From positions 62,001 to 126,000 of the forward strand of contig NZ_FODV01000009.1 in the NCBI RefSeq assembly GCF_900110465.1: 64,000 nucleotides of DNA, written 5' to 3'. Both the position numbers and the translations under genes were made by a program. Positions within the stretch are counted from its first letter, which is position 1. The number at the start of each line of letters is the position of its first letter. Below are positions 45,249-53,243 of the stretch, one piece after another. The DNA comes from Halogranum amylolyticum. GTDB lineage: Archaea > Halobacteriota > Halobacteria > Halobacteriales > Haloferacaceae. Below the pieces are notes generated by a model, which did not search any database, was not told the DNA's origin, and was given only the letters and a program-made list of their open reading frames with translations.

Positions 45249-46328
45249 ATGACACACCCGTACTCGGTCTCGCGTCGGTCGGTCCTCCGGGTGCTGACCG
45301 TCGGCGGTCTCGGCTCGGTCGCAGGCTGTCTCGGCGGGTTCGAGACACAGTCCGCCTGGCGTGACCCCCCGCTCGTCGAGAACCGTCCGAGCGCAGTCTA
45401 CGTCCCTGCAGTCACCGAAGGGATGAAGCTGTACGGTCAGAAGACGGCAGGGCCGTACGGCGTCGCACTCACGTACTCGTACCCCCACCGTTTCTGGACG
45501 GTCGCAGGCACCGACCGGACCAAAACCCCCGTTCAGAGCGAGGACTCGATCCATCTGATGATCTCGCTGTGGGACGACGAGACGGAGACCGTCCTCCCGC
45601 TCGACGCCGGCGTGAGTATCGAGATCACGAAGGGAGGGAGTCTCGTCTCGCAGGAGGTCGCCTATCCGATGCTCTCCCAGCAGATGGGGTTCCACTACGG
45701 GTCGAACTACGAACTCGACGGCGGCGGCGACTACACCGCGCGGGTTCGAGTCGGGGGCGTCGGCCTGAACCGAACCGGGTCGTTCGCCGGTCGGTTCGAA
45801 CAGGTCGAGACGGTCGCGTTCGACTTCACCTTCGACACCGACGACCTCTACGACGTCGAGATCACCCGTCTCGACGACCGGAAGGGGACGAGAGACGCGA
45901 TCGAACCGATGGAGATGGGGTTCCCGGTCGGCCGTGCGCCCGCGGTCGACTCGCTCCCCGGACGGAAGCTCGGCTCTGCCACGAGCGGCGACGCCGTGTT
46001 CCACGCGTTCGCCGTCGACGACGGCGGCCGGTTCGGCGTCGACGGCTCGTATCTCTACGTCTCCGTTCGGACGCCGCACAACGGGATCGTCGTTCCGATG
46101 ATGGGGCTCGAGGCGACGCTGACGCGAGACGGAGAGCGCGTGTTCGACGGGACGCTGGCTCGCACGCTCGACCCGTCGGTCGGCTACCACTACGGCACAG
46201 CGGTCGACGCCGTCGAGTCCGGCGACACGCTCGAACTGACCGTCGCGGTTCCGCCGCAGGTGGCCCGCCACGACGGCTACGAGACCGCGTTCTTCGAGAT
46301 GCCGCCGATGACGCTGAACGGTTCCTAA
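45249..46328 (+). CDS. P19/Tp34-like periplasmic-type metal lipoprotein (copy A)
   Basis: 359 residues. Tat-type lead SVSRRSVLRVLTVGG ends in a lipobox (SVAGCLGG), so it is an exported lipoprotein. The body matches haloarchaeal DUF7350 and resembles the Tp34/P19 iron/copper-binding beta-sandwich: PPLVENRPSAVYVPAVTEGM, YSYPHRFWTV, YPMLSQQMGFHYGSNYELDG, and IEPMEMGFPVG. Met and His in these motifs are the likely metal ligands. First gene of a three-gene unit with the C2H2 and polytopic membrane proteins. Paralogue at 52125-53189. Confidence 0.8.
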   Translation: MTHPYSVSRRSVLRVLTVGGLGSVAGCLGGFETQSAWRDPPLVENRPSAVYVPAVTEGMKLYGQKTAGPYGVALTYSYPHRFWTVAGTDRTKTPVQSEDSIHLMISLWDDETETVLPLDAGVSIEITKGGSLVSQEVAYPMLSQQMGFHYGSNYELDGGGDYTARVRVGGVGLNRTGSFAGRFEQVETVAFDFTFDTDDLYDVEITRLDDRKGTRDAIEPMEMGFPVGRAPAVDSLPGRKLGSATSGDAVFHAFAVDDGGRFGVDGSYLYVSVRTPHNGIVVPMMGLEATLTRDGERVFDGTLARTLDPSVGYHYGTAVDAVESGDTLELTVAVPPQVARHDGYETAFFEMPPMTLNGS

Positions 46329-46336
46329 CACACCAC

Positions 46337-46621
46337 ATGAACGAGACACGCCCGACACCGACGCCGGAGTCGACACCAGACGCAGCCGACGCTCCGTACC
46401 GCTGTGACATCTGCGGCGGAGCGTATCCGACGGAGACGCTGTTGATCCACCACCGCGGCGTTCGTCATCCGGACGAACTCAGCGAGACGGAGTTAGACCA
46501 GTACCGCGATGCGTACGAAGAAGAGGAGTCGCAACTCCGACGGTTCCGTATCGTCGCACTCGGCGGCATCGTCCTCCTGTACTTCGGGTTCCTCTTCATG
46601 TATGCCATCTTCGCACTCTGA
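46337..46621 (+). CDS. C2H2 zinc-finger protein with C-terminal membrane helix
   Basis: 94 residues: acidic/Pro lead, one zinc finger (YRCDICGGAYPTETLLIHHR then GVRH), a charged helix and a C-terminal membrane helix (RIVALGGIVLLYFGFLFMYA). Tail-anchored zinc-finger proteins of this kind are haloarchaea-specific. It lies eight bases after the P19-like gene and one base before the polytopic membrane gene, so it belongs to the same transcript. Confidence 0.75.
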   Translation: MNETRPTPTPESTPDAADAPYRCDICGGAYPTETLLIHHRGVRHPDELSETELDQYRDAYEEEESQLRRFRIVALGGIVLLYFGFLFMYAIFAL

Positions 46622-46622
46622 T

Positions 46623-48038
46623 ATGGACTCCCGAGACGACACACCGTCGCGATCGGTCGCCCACCTGACGAGTTGGCTCGTCGTGGTCGCGCTCGCCGCC
46701 GTCGCGTTCGTCGGGACGGTCACCGCGAGCAACGCTGCCGTCGGACTCGACGGCGCGTCCCAGGAGTCGCTCAGCATCCCGCGGTGGCTCTACGTCGCGA
46801 CCGGCGGGGCCGTCATCGGAGCGTCCGGTCTGTTGGCGAGTTTCGTCACCGACCGGCGGTTCATCGAGTCGATCCACTCGTGGCGACGGTCGCTGGGCGA
46901 CGGTCGGACCGTCAGACGGGGTGGCCGTCTGGCGCTCTCGGTGCTGGGTCTCCTCCTCCTCTCTCTCACCGTCTTCCTGGGGTTCACCGGGCCGCAGGTT
47001 CCCACGGTGAACTTCGCGATCGTCCTCGTCTTCGCCGGGATGCGTGCGGGGTTCACGATGACGACGTACCTCTTCGGGAACGTCTGGCCCGCACTCAACC
47101 CGTGGCGGACGGTCGCCGAGCTGCTCCCGAAGGGGTTCGTCACGTATCCCAAGCGGTTCGGCCGGTGGCCCGCAGTCGCCGGACTGCTCGCTCTCGTCTG
47201 GGTCGAGACGGCGACCGGGGTGACGAGACTCCCGTCGTCGCTCGCGACGGCGCTGGTCGTCTACTCCGTCCTCACGGTTGCTGGCGCGGTGCTGTTCGGC
47301 CCCGACGACTGGTTCGACTTCGTCGACCCCGTCTCAGTCTTCTTCGCCTTCTACGGCCGGGTCGCCCCCCTCACGTGGACGCGCGAGGGTCTCCAGCTCC
47401 ACCTGCCCGGGATGCGACTCGTCGAAGACGGCTTCGTCGACGAGTTAGCCGATGTCGCGTTCGTCGTCGCCCTCGTCTGGGAACTGACGTTCAGCGGGTT
47501 CGTGACGACGACGGCCGGCGCGTCGTTCGTCGAAGGACTCGCCGGGCTCGGCCTCCCGCCGCTTCTGATCTACGGCGTGAGCTATCTCGGTGGGTTCGCC
47601 GCGTTCCTCGGCCTCTACCTGCTCGCCGCCCGGTTCGCCGCAAACTACCTGCGAACGTACCGTTCCGCCCGTGAACTCGCCGTTCGGTTCGCCCCGCCGC
47701 TGCTCGCGATCGCTGCGGGCTATCATCTCGCACACTACTTCGGGTTCTTCGTCTCGCTCTCCCCGTCGCTCGTCACCGTTCTCGTGTCGCCGTTCACGCC
47801 GTCACCGAACCCGCTGGTGCTCTCGCTCCCGGCGTGGTTTGGGAGCCTCAACGTCGTCTTCGTCCTGCTCGGCCATCTGTTCGCGGTCTGGGCCGCTCAC
47901 TCCATCGCCTACGGACTCTTCCCCAGTCGGTTACAGGCGATCCGGAGTCAGTACTCGTTCGTCCTCGTGATGATGCTGTACACTGCACTGAGTCTGTGGC
48001 TCATCTCGCTGCCGACGACGCAGCCGCCGTTCCTCTGA
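46623..48038 (+). CDS. Polytopic membrane protein of P19-like operon
   Basis: 471 residues with about eleven to twelve membrane helices. Conserved-looking loops include FGNVWPALNPWRTVAELLPK and FDFVDPVSVFFAFYGRVAPL, and the histidine-rich helix AAGYHLAHYFGFFVSLSPS. Histidines within helices (YHLAHYF; LLGHLFAVWAAH) could bind heme or metal. I do not recognise a characterised family. Position directly behind a P19-like lipoprotein suggests a FetM/FTR1-like partner role, by inference. Start at 46623, one base after the zinc-finger stop; longer in-frame starts overlap that gene. Confidence 0.7.
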   Translation: MDSRDDTPSRSVAHLTSWLVVVALAAVAFVGTVTASNAAVGLDGASQESLSIPRWLYVATGGAVIGASGLLASFVTDRRFIESIHSWRRSLGDGRTVRRGGRLALSVLGLLLLSLTVFLGFTGPQVPTVNFAIVLVFAGMRAGFTMTTYLFGNVWPALNPWRTVAELLPKGFVTYPKRFGRWPAVAGLLALVWVETATGVTRLPSSLATALVVYSVLTVAGAVLFGPDDWFDFVDPVSVFFAFYGRVAPLTWTREGLQLHLPGMRLVEDGFVDELADVAFVVALVWELTFSGFVTTTAGASFVEGLAGLGLPPLLIYGVSYLGGFAAFLGLYLLAARFAANYLRTYRSARELAVRFAPPLLAIAAGYHLAHYFGFFVSLSPSLVTVLVSPFTPSPNPLVLSLPAWFGSLNVVFVLLGHLFAVWAAHSIAYGLFPSRLQAIRSQYSFVLVMMLYTALSLWLISLPTTQPPFL

Positions 48039-48115
48039 CGGCCGACGGGAGAACCGCCCGCAGTTCCAGACGGGAGTCACTTCCGCTCACACCGTCTCGT
48101 CAAGCGCTCCGGCCG

Positions 48116-48463
48116 TCACTCCTCGGAGACGTGCTGGCCCCAGAATCCGCCGTGTTTGGTGACGACGAGGTCGCCGTAAACGCGGGTCTGACAGGCGAGT
48201 CGGAGACCGCTGTCGGGCGAGTGCGGGGGGAACGACAGTCGCCGCCGCTCGCGGTCGGTGAGGTCGTTCACTGCCGGAGCACCCTCGTTCTCGTCCGGAG
48301 CAGCAAGTTCGACGGCACAGGTACCGCAGGTGCCGTGCCCGCGACAGTTCAGCTGCTGTGCCCGACCGTTGTGTGGCGTCTCGCCCGCGGCCAGCAGTGC
48401 GTCGCGGAGGATTGTTCCCTCGGCACACTCGACGGTGGTCCCCTCGAAGTCGACGGTCGGCAT
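48116..48463 (-). CDS. 2Fe-2S plant-type ferredoxin
   Basis: 115 residues. Cluster ligands are in LNCRGHGTCGTCAVEL (C-x4-C-x2-C) and the distal ACQTRVYGDL. It transfers electrons between soluble or membrane oxidoreductases. Convergent with the polytopic membrane gene and divergent from the DsbA-like gene. Normal length, slightly longer C-terminus. Confidence 0.9.
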   Translation of the reverse strand: MPTVDFEGTTVECAEGTILRDALLAAGETPHNGRAQQLNCRGHGTCGTCAVELAAPDENEGAPAVNDLTDRERRRLSFPPHSPDSGLRLACQTRVYGDLVVTKHGGFWGQHVSEE

Positions 48464-48530
48464 GGTGTAGTGTTAACGCGTCTCGTCCAAAGACCTGACG
48501 GTTAAATAGCCCGAACACCCTGTCTCAGAC

Positions 48531-49181
48531 ATGGATACGACTCGCCGCGCTCTCCTCGCGACGCTCGGAGGGGGCGCGACGCTCGGACTCGCCGGTTGTC
48601 TCGGTGTCGGTGGAAGTAGCAACGGTGACGCGGGCGACTGCGACATCACCGAGGAGTCGACGGTACAGGAACTCCCGGCGCCCAGCATGGGTCCGGAGGA
48701 CGCGCCCGTCGTCGTCAAAGCGTGGGAGGACTACGTCTGTCCGCACTGTGCGACGTTCGCACTCGACGTCCTGCCGAAGATCCAGTCGAACTTCGTCGAG
48801 TCCGGCGACGTCCGTTACGAACACCACGACTTCCCGATCCCGATGAGCGAGAAGTGGTCGTGGGCGATCCCGAGCGCGGCCCGCGGCGTCCAAGACTCGA
48901 TGGACGACGAGGCGTTCTTCGAGTTCTCCCATCAGATGTTCGCCAATCAAGACAGCTACTCGATGGATCTCGTCCAGACCGAGGCCGAGGCAGTCGGCGC
49001 CGACGGCTGTGACATTCGCGGCGACGCTATCAACGGGACCTACCGTCCGGTGCTGGAGGCCGATAAACAGCGCGGCCAACAGCGAGACATCCCGGGGACT
49101 CCTGCGGTGTTCGTCAACGGCACGCTCCTGCAGGACACGTCGTGGGAGAACGTGAAGTCGACTATCGAGTCCGAACTGTAG
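48531..49181 (+). CDS. DsbA-like exported thiol oxidoreductase lipoprotein
   Basis: 216 residues. Signal MDTTRRALLATLGGG with lipobox GLAGCLG, then a thioredoxin-fold domain with DsbA/DsbG-type CPHC (EDYVCPHCATF) and the cis-Pro loop GTPAVFVNG. It would form or isomerise disulfides or reduce metal-binding cysteines outside the membrane. It sits in the export-rich island near cytochrome oxidase and P19-like genes, which fits a role in metal-centre assembly. Confidence 0.87.
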   Translation: MDTTRRALLATLGGGATLGLAGCLGVGGSSNGDAGDCDITEESTVQELPAPSMGPEDAPVVVKAWEDYVCPHCATFALDVLPKIQSNFVESGDVRYEHHDFPIPMSEKWSWAIPSAARGVQDSMDDEAFFEFSHQMFANQDSYSMDLVQTEAEAVGADGCDIRGDAINGTYRPVLEADKQRGQQRDIPGTPAVFVNGTLLQDTSWENVKSTIESEL

Positions 49182-49221
49182 GCCGCTCGCGCGCCGCGAC
49201 CATCGGGGTCGACGGTCGCGA

Positions 49222-49539
49222 AGTCGTGAATCGACTACGTTTTCCATTCCTGCCGGCAACGTCGCGTGGGAGACAGACCTGACGGCCGAGTCGGTCCAGA
49301 TGATGCCGCCGCCGGTCGTCGGTGACGTCGACGGCGACGGCGCAAGCGAGATCGTCGCCGCTGGCAACGACGGGACCGTCTCGGTCGTCTCGGTCGACGG
49401 CGAGCTGCGGGCGACCTACAGCCGCGACGTCCCGATCTTTACGCACGCGACGCTGGCCGACACCGACGGCGACGGCGACGACGAGATGCTGGTGGTGTAC
49501 GCCGACGGACGGGTCGTCTCGCTGGACTACGCGTCGTGA
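49222..49539 (+). pseudogene. 3' remnant of FG-GAP/VCBS repeat protein
   Basis: The frame reads FSIPAGNVAWETDL, then PPPVVGDVDGDGASEIVAAG and LADTDGDGDDEMLVVYADGR to a TGA at 49537-49539. The DxDxDG calcium loops and the beta-propeller repeat spacing are typical of FG-GAP domains, normally in large secreted proteins. No proper start or signal is present (first ATG at 49297 is inside the repeat), so this is most likely a 5'-truncated remnant left behind by deletion. Confidence 0.6.
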
Positions 49540-49714
49540 GGGGCGAACAGACGGGACGAAGTAGACGACCCCACGAGTCGGCGTCCCGTACTCCCGCGAA
49601 CCGACCCGCTGCGCTGGTCAGACCACGGGGTCGGTGGGCTCGCTCTCGCACTTGAACTTTCGCTCCGCTGGTCGGAACGCCGCCCGCCGCTAGTTCCGCT
49701 CGCTCGACGCGTCG

Positions 49715-51004
49715 CTACTCGCTCTCGCCCGTCGGGGCCGGGAACGAACGGAGACGGCGCGGCGGGACGAGGAAGTTACCACGACGACGGACGAAGATGT
49801 ACTCGAGGATGCCGTTGTTCACTCGCTGGCGGATCGCCGGGTTCGACGTGAGGTCGGTGCCGTTCATCGCCTCGCGGACCTCCTCGAAGACGGAGATACC
49901 GGTCTGCAGCGACGGGAAGTGGAGGCTGGCGACGTCGTCGTCGGTCGACTCGAAGTGCCGTCGGAGGGTACGGACGTTCCCCTCCTCGTCGCGGTTGGCC
50001 CGTGCGGCCTTCTGGGCGTGGCCGACGCGGCCGTACTGTGTGGCGTGGTCTTCAATACTCTCGATGATCTCGGGTGTGAGACCGCTGCTGTCACCGAGGT
50101 TGTCGCCGACGCCCTCGACAATCCCCTCGGCAGCGTGGGCGGGGCTGAACAGCTCGGCGACCCGGTCGTCGAACTCCTGTTCGACGTACCAGTCTTTGAG
50201 ACGCTGACGAAGGTTCGAGACGTGTTTCGTCGTCCCGCCGGCGAACGGTCCCTCCTGCAGGGTGACGTAGTCCTCGGTCGCCTGGTTCTTCGCGAATCCG
50301 GCTTTGAACCCCATGAACAGCGGCGACTCCTCGGGGACCGGTTTCGAGTCGGGGACACCCTCGACGTCTTGTCGCTCGGCGGGCATCCCCGGGCCGACGA
50401 ACCCGGTCCGTCGAGAGTCGACCGCCAGCACGTCTGTGAGCGGCGACTCGACGGTGATGCCGTTGGCGGTGTCGCGCTCGCCCGTGAGCGCCTGTTCGGC
50501 CTCCAGCAGCGCGTCGGCGCGCGTCGACCCGAGGTGGAGCAGCGCGTCCTGTCGGTCGAACTCGGGGTCCTCGAACGGTGCGAGCGACCGTGGTTCGGGG
50601 AGGTCGAGCCCCTCCGGCAGCGACTCGTCGAACCGATCGAAGTACGCCGGCGAGTAGGCGATGGAGTAGATCAGCCCCTCGTGGCTCCGCTCGTAGGCTC
50701 GGTCGAGCACCGTGAGTGCCGACTCGAGCACCTCCCGGTCGTCCGCGGTCGGTGAGCCGTCGTGGTCGAGGGTCAGATACAGCAGCAACTGGTGGCGCGG
50801 TCCTTCGACGTTGCCCGCCTCGTCGTGTTGGAGCACGTCGTTCCAGGCGTGTTGGCGGTCCGGCAGCGACGACGGGTCGTCCGTCCCGCTCGGGATCGGG
50901 TCGTCGTCTTCGGTCCGGTCCAGACAGGCTGCGAGGGCGCTGGCGCCGCCGGTGGCGACGGCTGCCTTCATGAACGCTCTGCGCGAGGACGCCCCTTCGA
51001 ACAT
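49715..51004 (-). CDS. Tat-exported Dyp-type peroxidase homologue (DUF7405-like)
   Basis: 429 residues. Tat motif SSRRAFMKAAVATGG followed by a lipobox-like ALAACLD. The body resembles the Dyp peroxidase superfamily: YLTLDHDGSPTADDREVLES, the VRRIR-like block FAGGTTKHVSNLRQRLKDWY, SLHFPSLQTGISVFEE where Dyp has FLAFQ, and the terminal RRRGNFLVPPR where Dyp has GSxLFAxPPG. I do not see a clean GxxDG motif (the equivalent looks like GFVGPG), so heme activity may be altered or absent. EfeB in bacterial EfeUOB iron uptake belongs to this family. Upstream starts add about 106 non-homologous residues. Confidence 0.75.
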   Translation of the reverse strand: MFEGASSRRAFMKAAVATGGASALAACLDRTEDDDPIPSGTDDPSSLPDRQHAWNDVLQHDEAGNVEGPRHQLLLYLTLDHDGSPTADDREVLESALTVLDRAYERSHEGLIYSIAYSPAYFDRFDESLPEGLDLPEPRSLAPFEDPEFDRQDALLHLGSTRADALLEAEQALTGERDTANGITVESPLTDVLAVDSRRTGFVGPGMPAERQDVEGVPDSKPVPEESPLFMGFKAGFAKNQATEDYVTLQEGPFAGGTTKHVSNLRQRLKDWYVEQEFDDRVAELFSPAHAAEGIVEGVGDNLGDSSGLTPEIIESIEDHATQYGRVGHAQKAARANRDEEGNVRTLRRHFESTDDDVASLHFPSLQTGISVFEEVREAMNGTDLTSNPAIRQRVNNGILEYIFVRRRGNFLVPPRRLRSFPAPTGESE

Positions 51005-51195
51005 ACGCGGGCTAGGTGACTGCGCCGTTAAGGGGTTCTGGTCCGGTTCGCGAATCCGTCCGATCCCCTTCGGCCGCCCCTCGGATGCGGGGTTTCGAGC
51101 GACGCACCAATCGGCATTTGAGTCTTCGGGCAGTAGGGCCAGGTAATGAACAACCGGTCGTCTCTCCGTTCCGCCCCTCCGGCGGGGGGTCGTTC

Positions 51196-51534
51196 GTGAG
51201 CGGGTTGCTCGTGCTCCCGTGTCACGTCGCCACGACGGTGACGCCGATGCTCGTCGTCGCAGTGTCGCTCGCCGGCCTCGGTTCGGCCGTCGTCGCCGCG
51301 CTCGGAATCGCCGCCTTCGCACAGCGTCGGTCGGGGTCGTACCTCCTCGTCGCGCTCGCGCTGTCTGCGGTGCTGGCCCGGAGCGCCGTCGCCGTGCTCA
51401 CCATCGGCGGCGTCATGCCGTTCGGTCCGCACCACACGGCCGAGCACGCGCTGGACTTCGTGTTGGTGACGCTGGTGCTCGCGGCGGTTTACTACGCTCG
51501 CCGCGTCGAGTCGGCGGCGGGGGTGAACCGATGA
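51196..51534 (+). CDS. Small four-helix membrane protein paired with regulator
   Basis: 112 residues from GTG 51196 (or 95 from ATG 51247). Four hydrophobic segments; motifs AFAQRRSGSYLLVALALSAV and FGPHHTAEHALDFVLVTLVL, with polar His residues at a membrane boundary. The stop overlaps the ATG of the regulator (ATGA), so the pair is translationally coupled. Likely a membrane input module; function unknown. Confidence 0.65.
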   Translation: MSGLLVLPCHVATTVTPMLVVAVSLAGLGSAVVAALGIAAFAQRRSGSYLLVALALSAVLARSAVAVLTIGGVMPFGPHHTAEHALDFVLVTLVLAAVYYARRVESAAGVNR

Positions 51535-52046
51535 GCGCCACCCGAGACAGCATCGCGAGCTACGTCCGCGACCATCCGGGCGTCCACTTCAACGAACTCG
51601 TCCGCGGCACCGACTTCGCGCCGGGACAGGTCCAGTACCACCTCCGGCGACTCACCGGGTCGGAGACGGTCGCCGCCGAGGAACTGTACGGACGGACCCA
51701 CTACTACCCGCCGACGTTCTCCGAGTGGGAGCGCGGCGCGCTCGCGCTCGTCCGACGGGAGACCGCCCGCGACGTCATCGGCTACCTGCTCGAACACGGA
51801 CCGAGCGACCCGGCGACCGTCGCCGACGGCGTCGGTGTCGCCCGGAGCACGCTGGAGTGGCATCTCGACCACCTCGTCGAGCAGGAGGTCGTGACGAAGG
51901 AGCGCGACGCACGAAACCGGGTGACGCTCGTGCTCGACCGCCCCGACGCGACCACGGAGCTACTCGCGTCGGTGTCGCCCTCGCTGCCCGACCGCTTCCT
52001 CGATCGCTTCACTCGCCTCGTCGACGACCTGCTCGCCGGCGAGTAG
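51531..52046 (+). CDS. Two-winged-helix transcription regulator
   Basis: 171 residues with two winged-helix domains: the first around VHFNELVRGTDFAPGQVQYH with HLRRL, the second around PATVADGVGVARSTLEWHLD. This double-wHTH form is common in haloarchaeal regulators. It overlaps the membrane partner gene and lies 78 bases upstream of P19-like copy B, so it may control that gene. Confidence 0.82.
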   Translation: MSATRDSIASYVRDHPGVHFNELVRGTDFAPGQVQYHLRRLTGSETVAAEELYGRTHYYPPTFSEWERGALALVRRETARDVIGYLLEHGPSDPATVADGVGVARSTLEWHLDHLVEQEVVTKERDARNRVTLVLDRPDATTELLASVSPSLPDRFLDRFTRLVDDLLAGE

Positions 52047-52124
52047 GCGGTCGATCGTCCGACGGCCGCTCGTTCGACGGGTGTACCAGAACTCGTAACC
52101 TGCCGAGTCCCTAAACTGGGCGTA

Positions 52125-53189
52125 ATGCAACGACGCAGGTTTCTCGGTGCGGCCGGTCTCGGTCTCACCGGTTCGCTCGCCGGCTGTACGAGCGTCACGA
52201 GTCTCTTTCAGACGTCGAACAGCCGCGAGCCGCCGCTCGTCGAGAATCGGCCGGACGCCATCTACATCCCGACGCACGAGGAGGGGATGGAGATGATCGG
52301 GATGGGCGACGCCGGCGACCTGAAGGTCGGGCTGATGTACAGCTACGCCCACCGGTTCTGGATGGTCGAGAACGACGGCGGCGAGTGGGTCTCGACGGAG
52401 GTGCCGTTCGAATCCGACGACACCGTCCACCTCATGGCGATCGTCTGGGAACCCGAGACCGGCGTCGTCGTCCCCTCCACCGACGTCACGGTCGAGGTCA
52501 CCAACAGCGACGGCCTCGTCTACCAGGAGGTCGTCTACCCGATGTTCTCCCAGCAGATGGGCGTCCACTACGGGGACAACGTCGCGCTCGACGGCAACGA
52601 CGTCTACACGGTGACGGTCACCGTCGCTGGCGTCCCGTTCGAGCGGTTCGGCTCTTTCGAAGGGAAGTTCGCCGAGGCCGCCACCGCCGAGATCCAGTTC
52701 GACTACCGCGAGGGGAAGCGCAACGACATCCCGTATCAACTCCTCGAGGACCGACAGGGCGAACGCGGCGCGCTCCCGGCGATGGAGATGGAGATGCCGA
52801 CCGGTGTCGCTCCCGACTCGCTCCCCGGCGAGACGATCGGCGAAGGGACGAGCGAGAACGAGGACCTCACGTTCCGCGCACAGGCTGTCACCGACGAGCG
52901 ATTCGGCGACGCCCCCTACCTGCTCGTCTCGCCGCGGACGCGGTACAACGGCTATCTCGTTCCGGGGATGTCGCTGTCGGCGACGGTCGAACGCGACGGC
53001 GAGACAGCCTTCGACGGCGAACTGCGGGCGGGGCTGGACCCGGAGGCGGGGCTGCACTACGGCGCGCCGGTCGAAGGACTCACCGTCGACGATGGCGTCA
53101 CCGTCGCCGTCGACGTCCCGACCCAGCTCGCCCGTCACGAGGGGTACGAGACCGCCTTCTTCGACGTCGACGACGTCACCGTCGCCTGA
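52125..53189 (+). CDS. P19/Tp34-like metal lipoprotein (copy B)
   Basis: 354 residues. Short signal MQRRRFLGAAGLGLTG and lipobox SLAGCTS. It parallels copy A: PPLVENRPDAIYIPTHEEGM, YSYAHRFWMVE, YPMFSQQMGVHYGDNVALDG, PAMEMEMPTGVAPDSLPGE, and the same RHEGYETAFFD end. The met-rich MEMIGMG insert is unique to this copy. Probably an iron- or copper-binding exported lipoprotein. Followed by an MFS carrier 54 bases on. Confidence 0.8.
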   Translation: MQRRRFLGAAGLGLTGSLAGCTSVTSLFQTSNSREPPLVENRPDAIYIPTHEEGMEMIGMGDAGDLKVGLMYSYAHRFWMVENDGGEWVSTEVPFESDDTVHLMAIVWEPETGVVVPSTDVTVEVTNSDGLVYQEVVYPMFSQQMGVHYGDNVALDGNDVYTVTVTVAGVPFERFGSFEGKFAEAATAEIQFDYREGKRNDIPYQLLEDRQGERGALPAMEMEMPTGVAPDSLPGETIGEGTSENEDLTFRAQAVTDERFGDAPYLLVSPRTRYNGYLVPGMSLSATVERDGETAFDGELRAGLDPEAGLHYGAPVEGLTVDDGVTVAVDVPTQLARHEGYETAFFDVDDVTVA

Positions 53190-53243
53190 GCGAGCCGACG
53201 AGAAGACGCCAAGGATTTCCCGCTACCCTCCGTCGACTCTACT

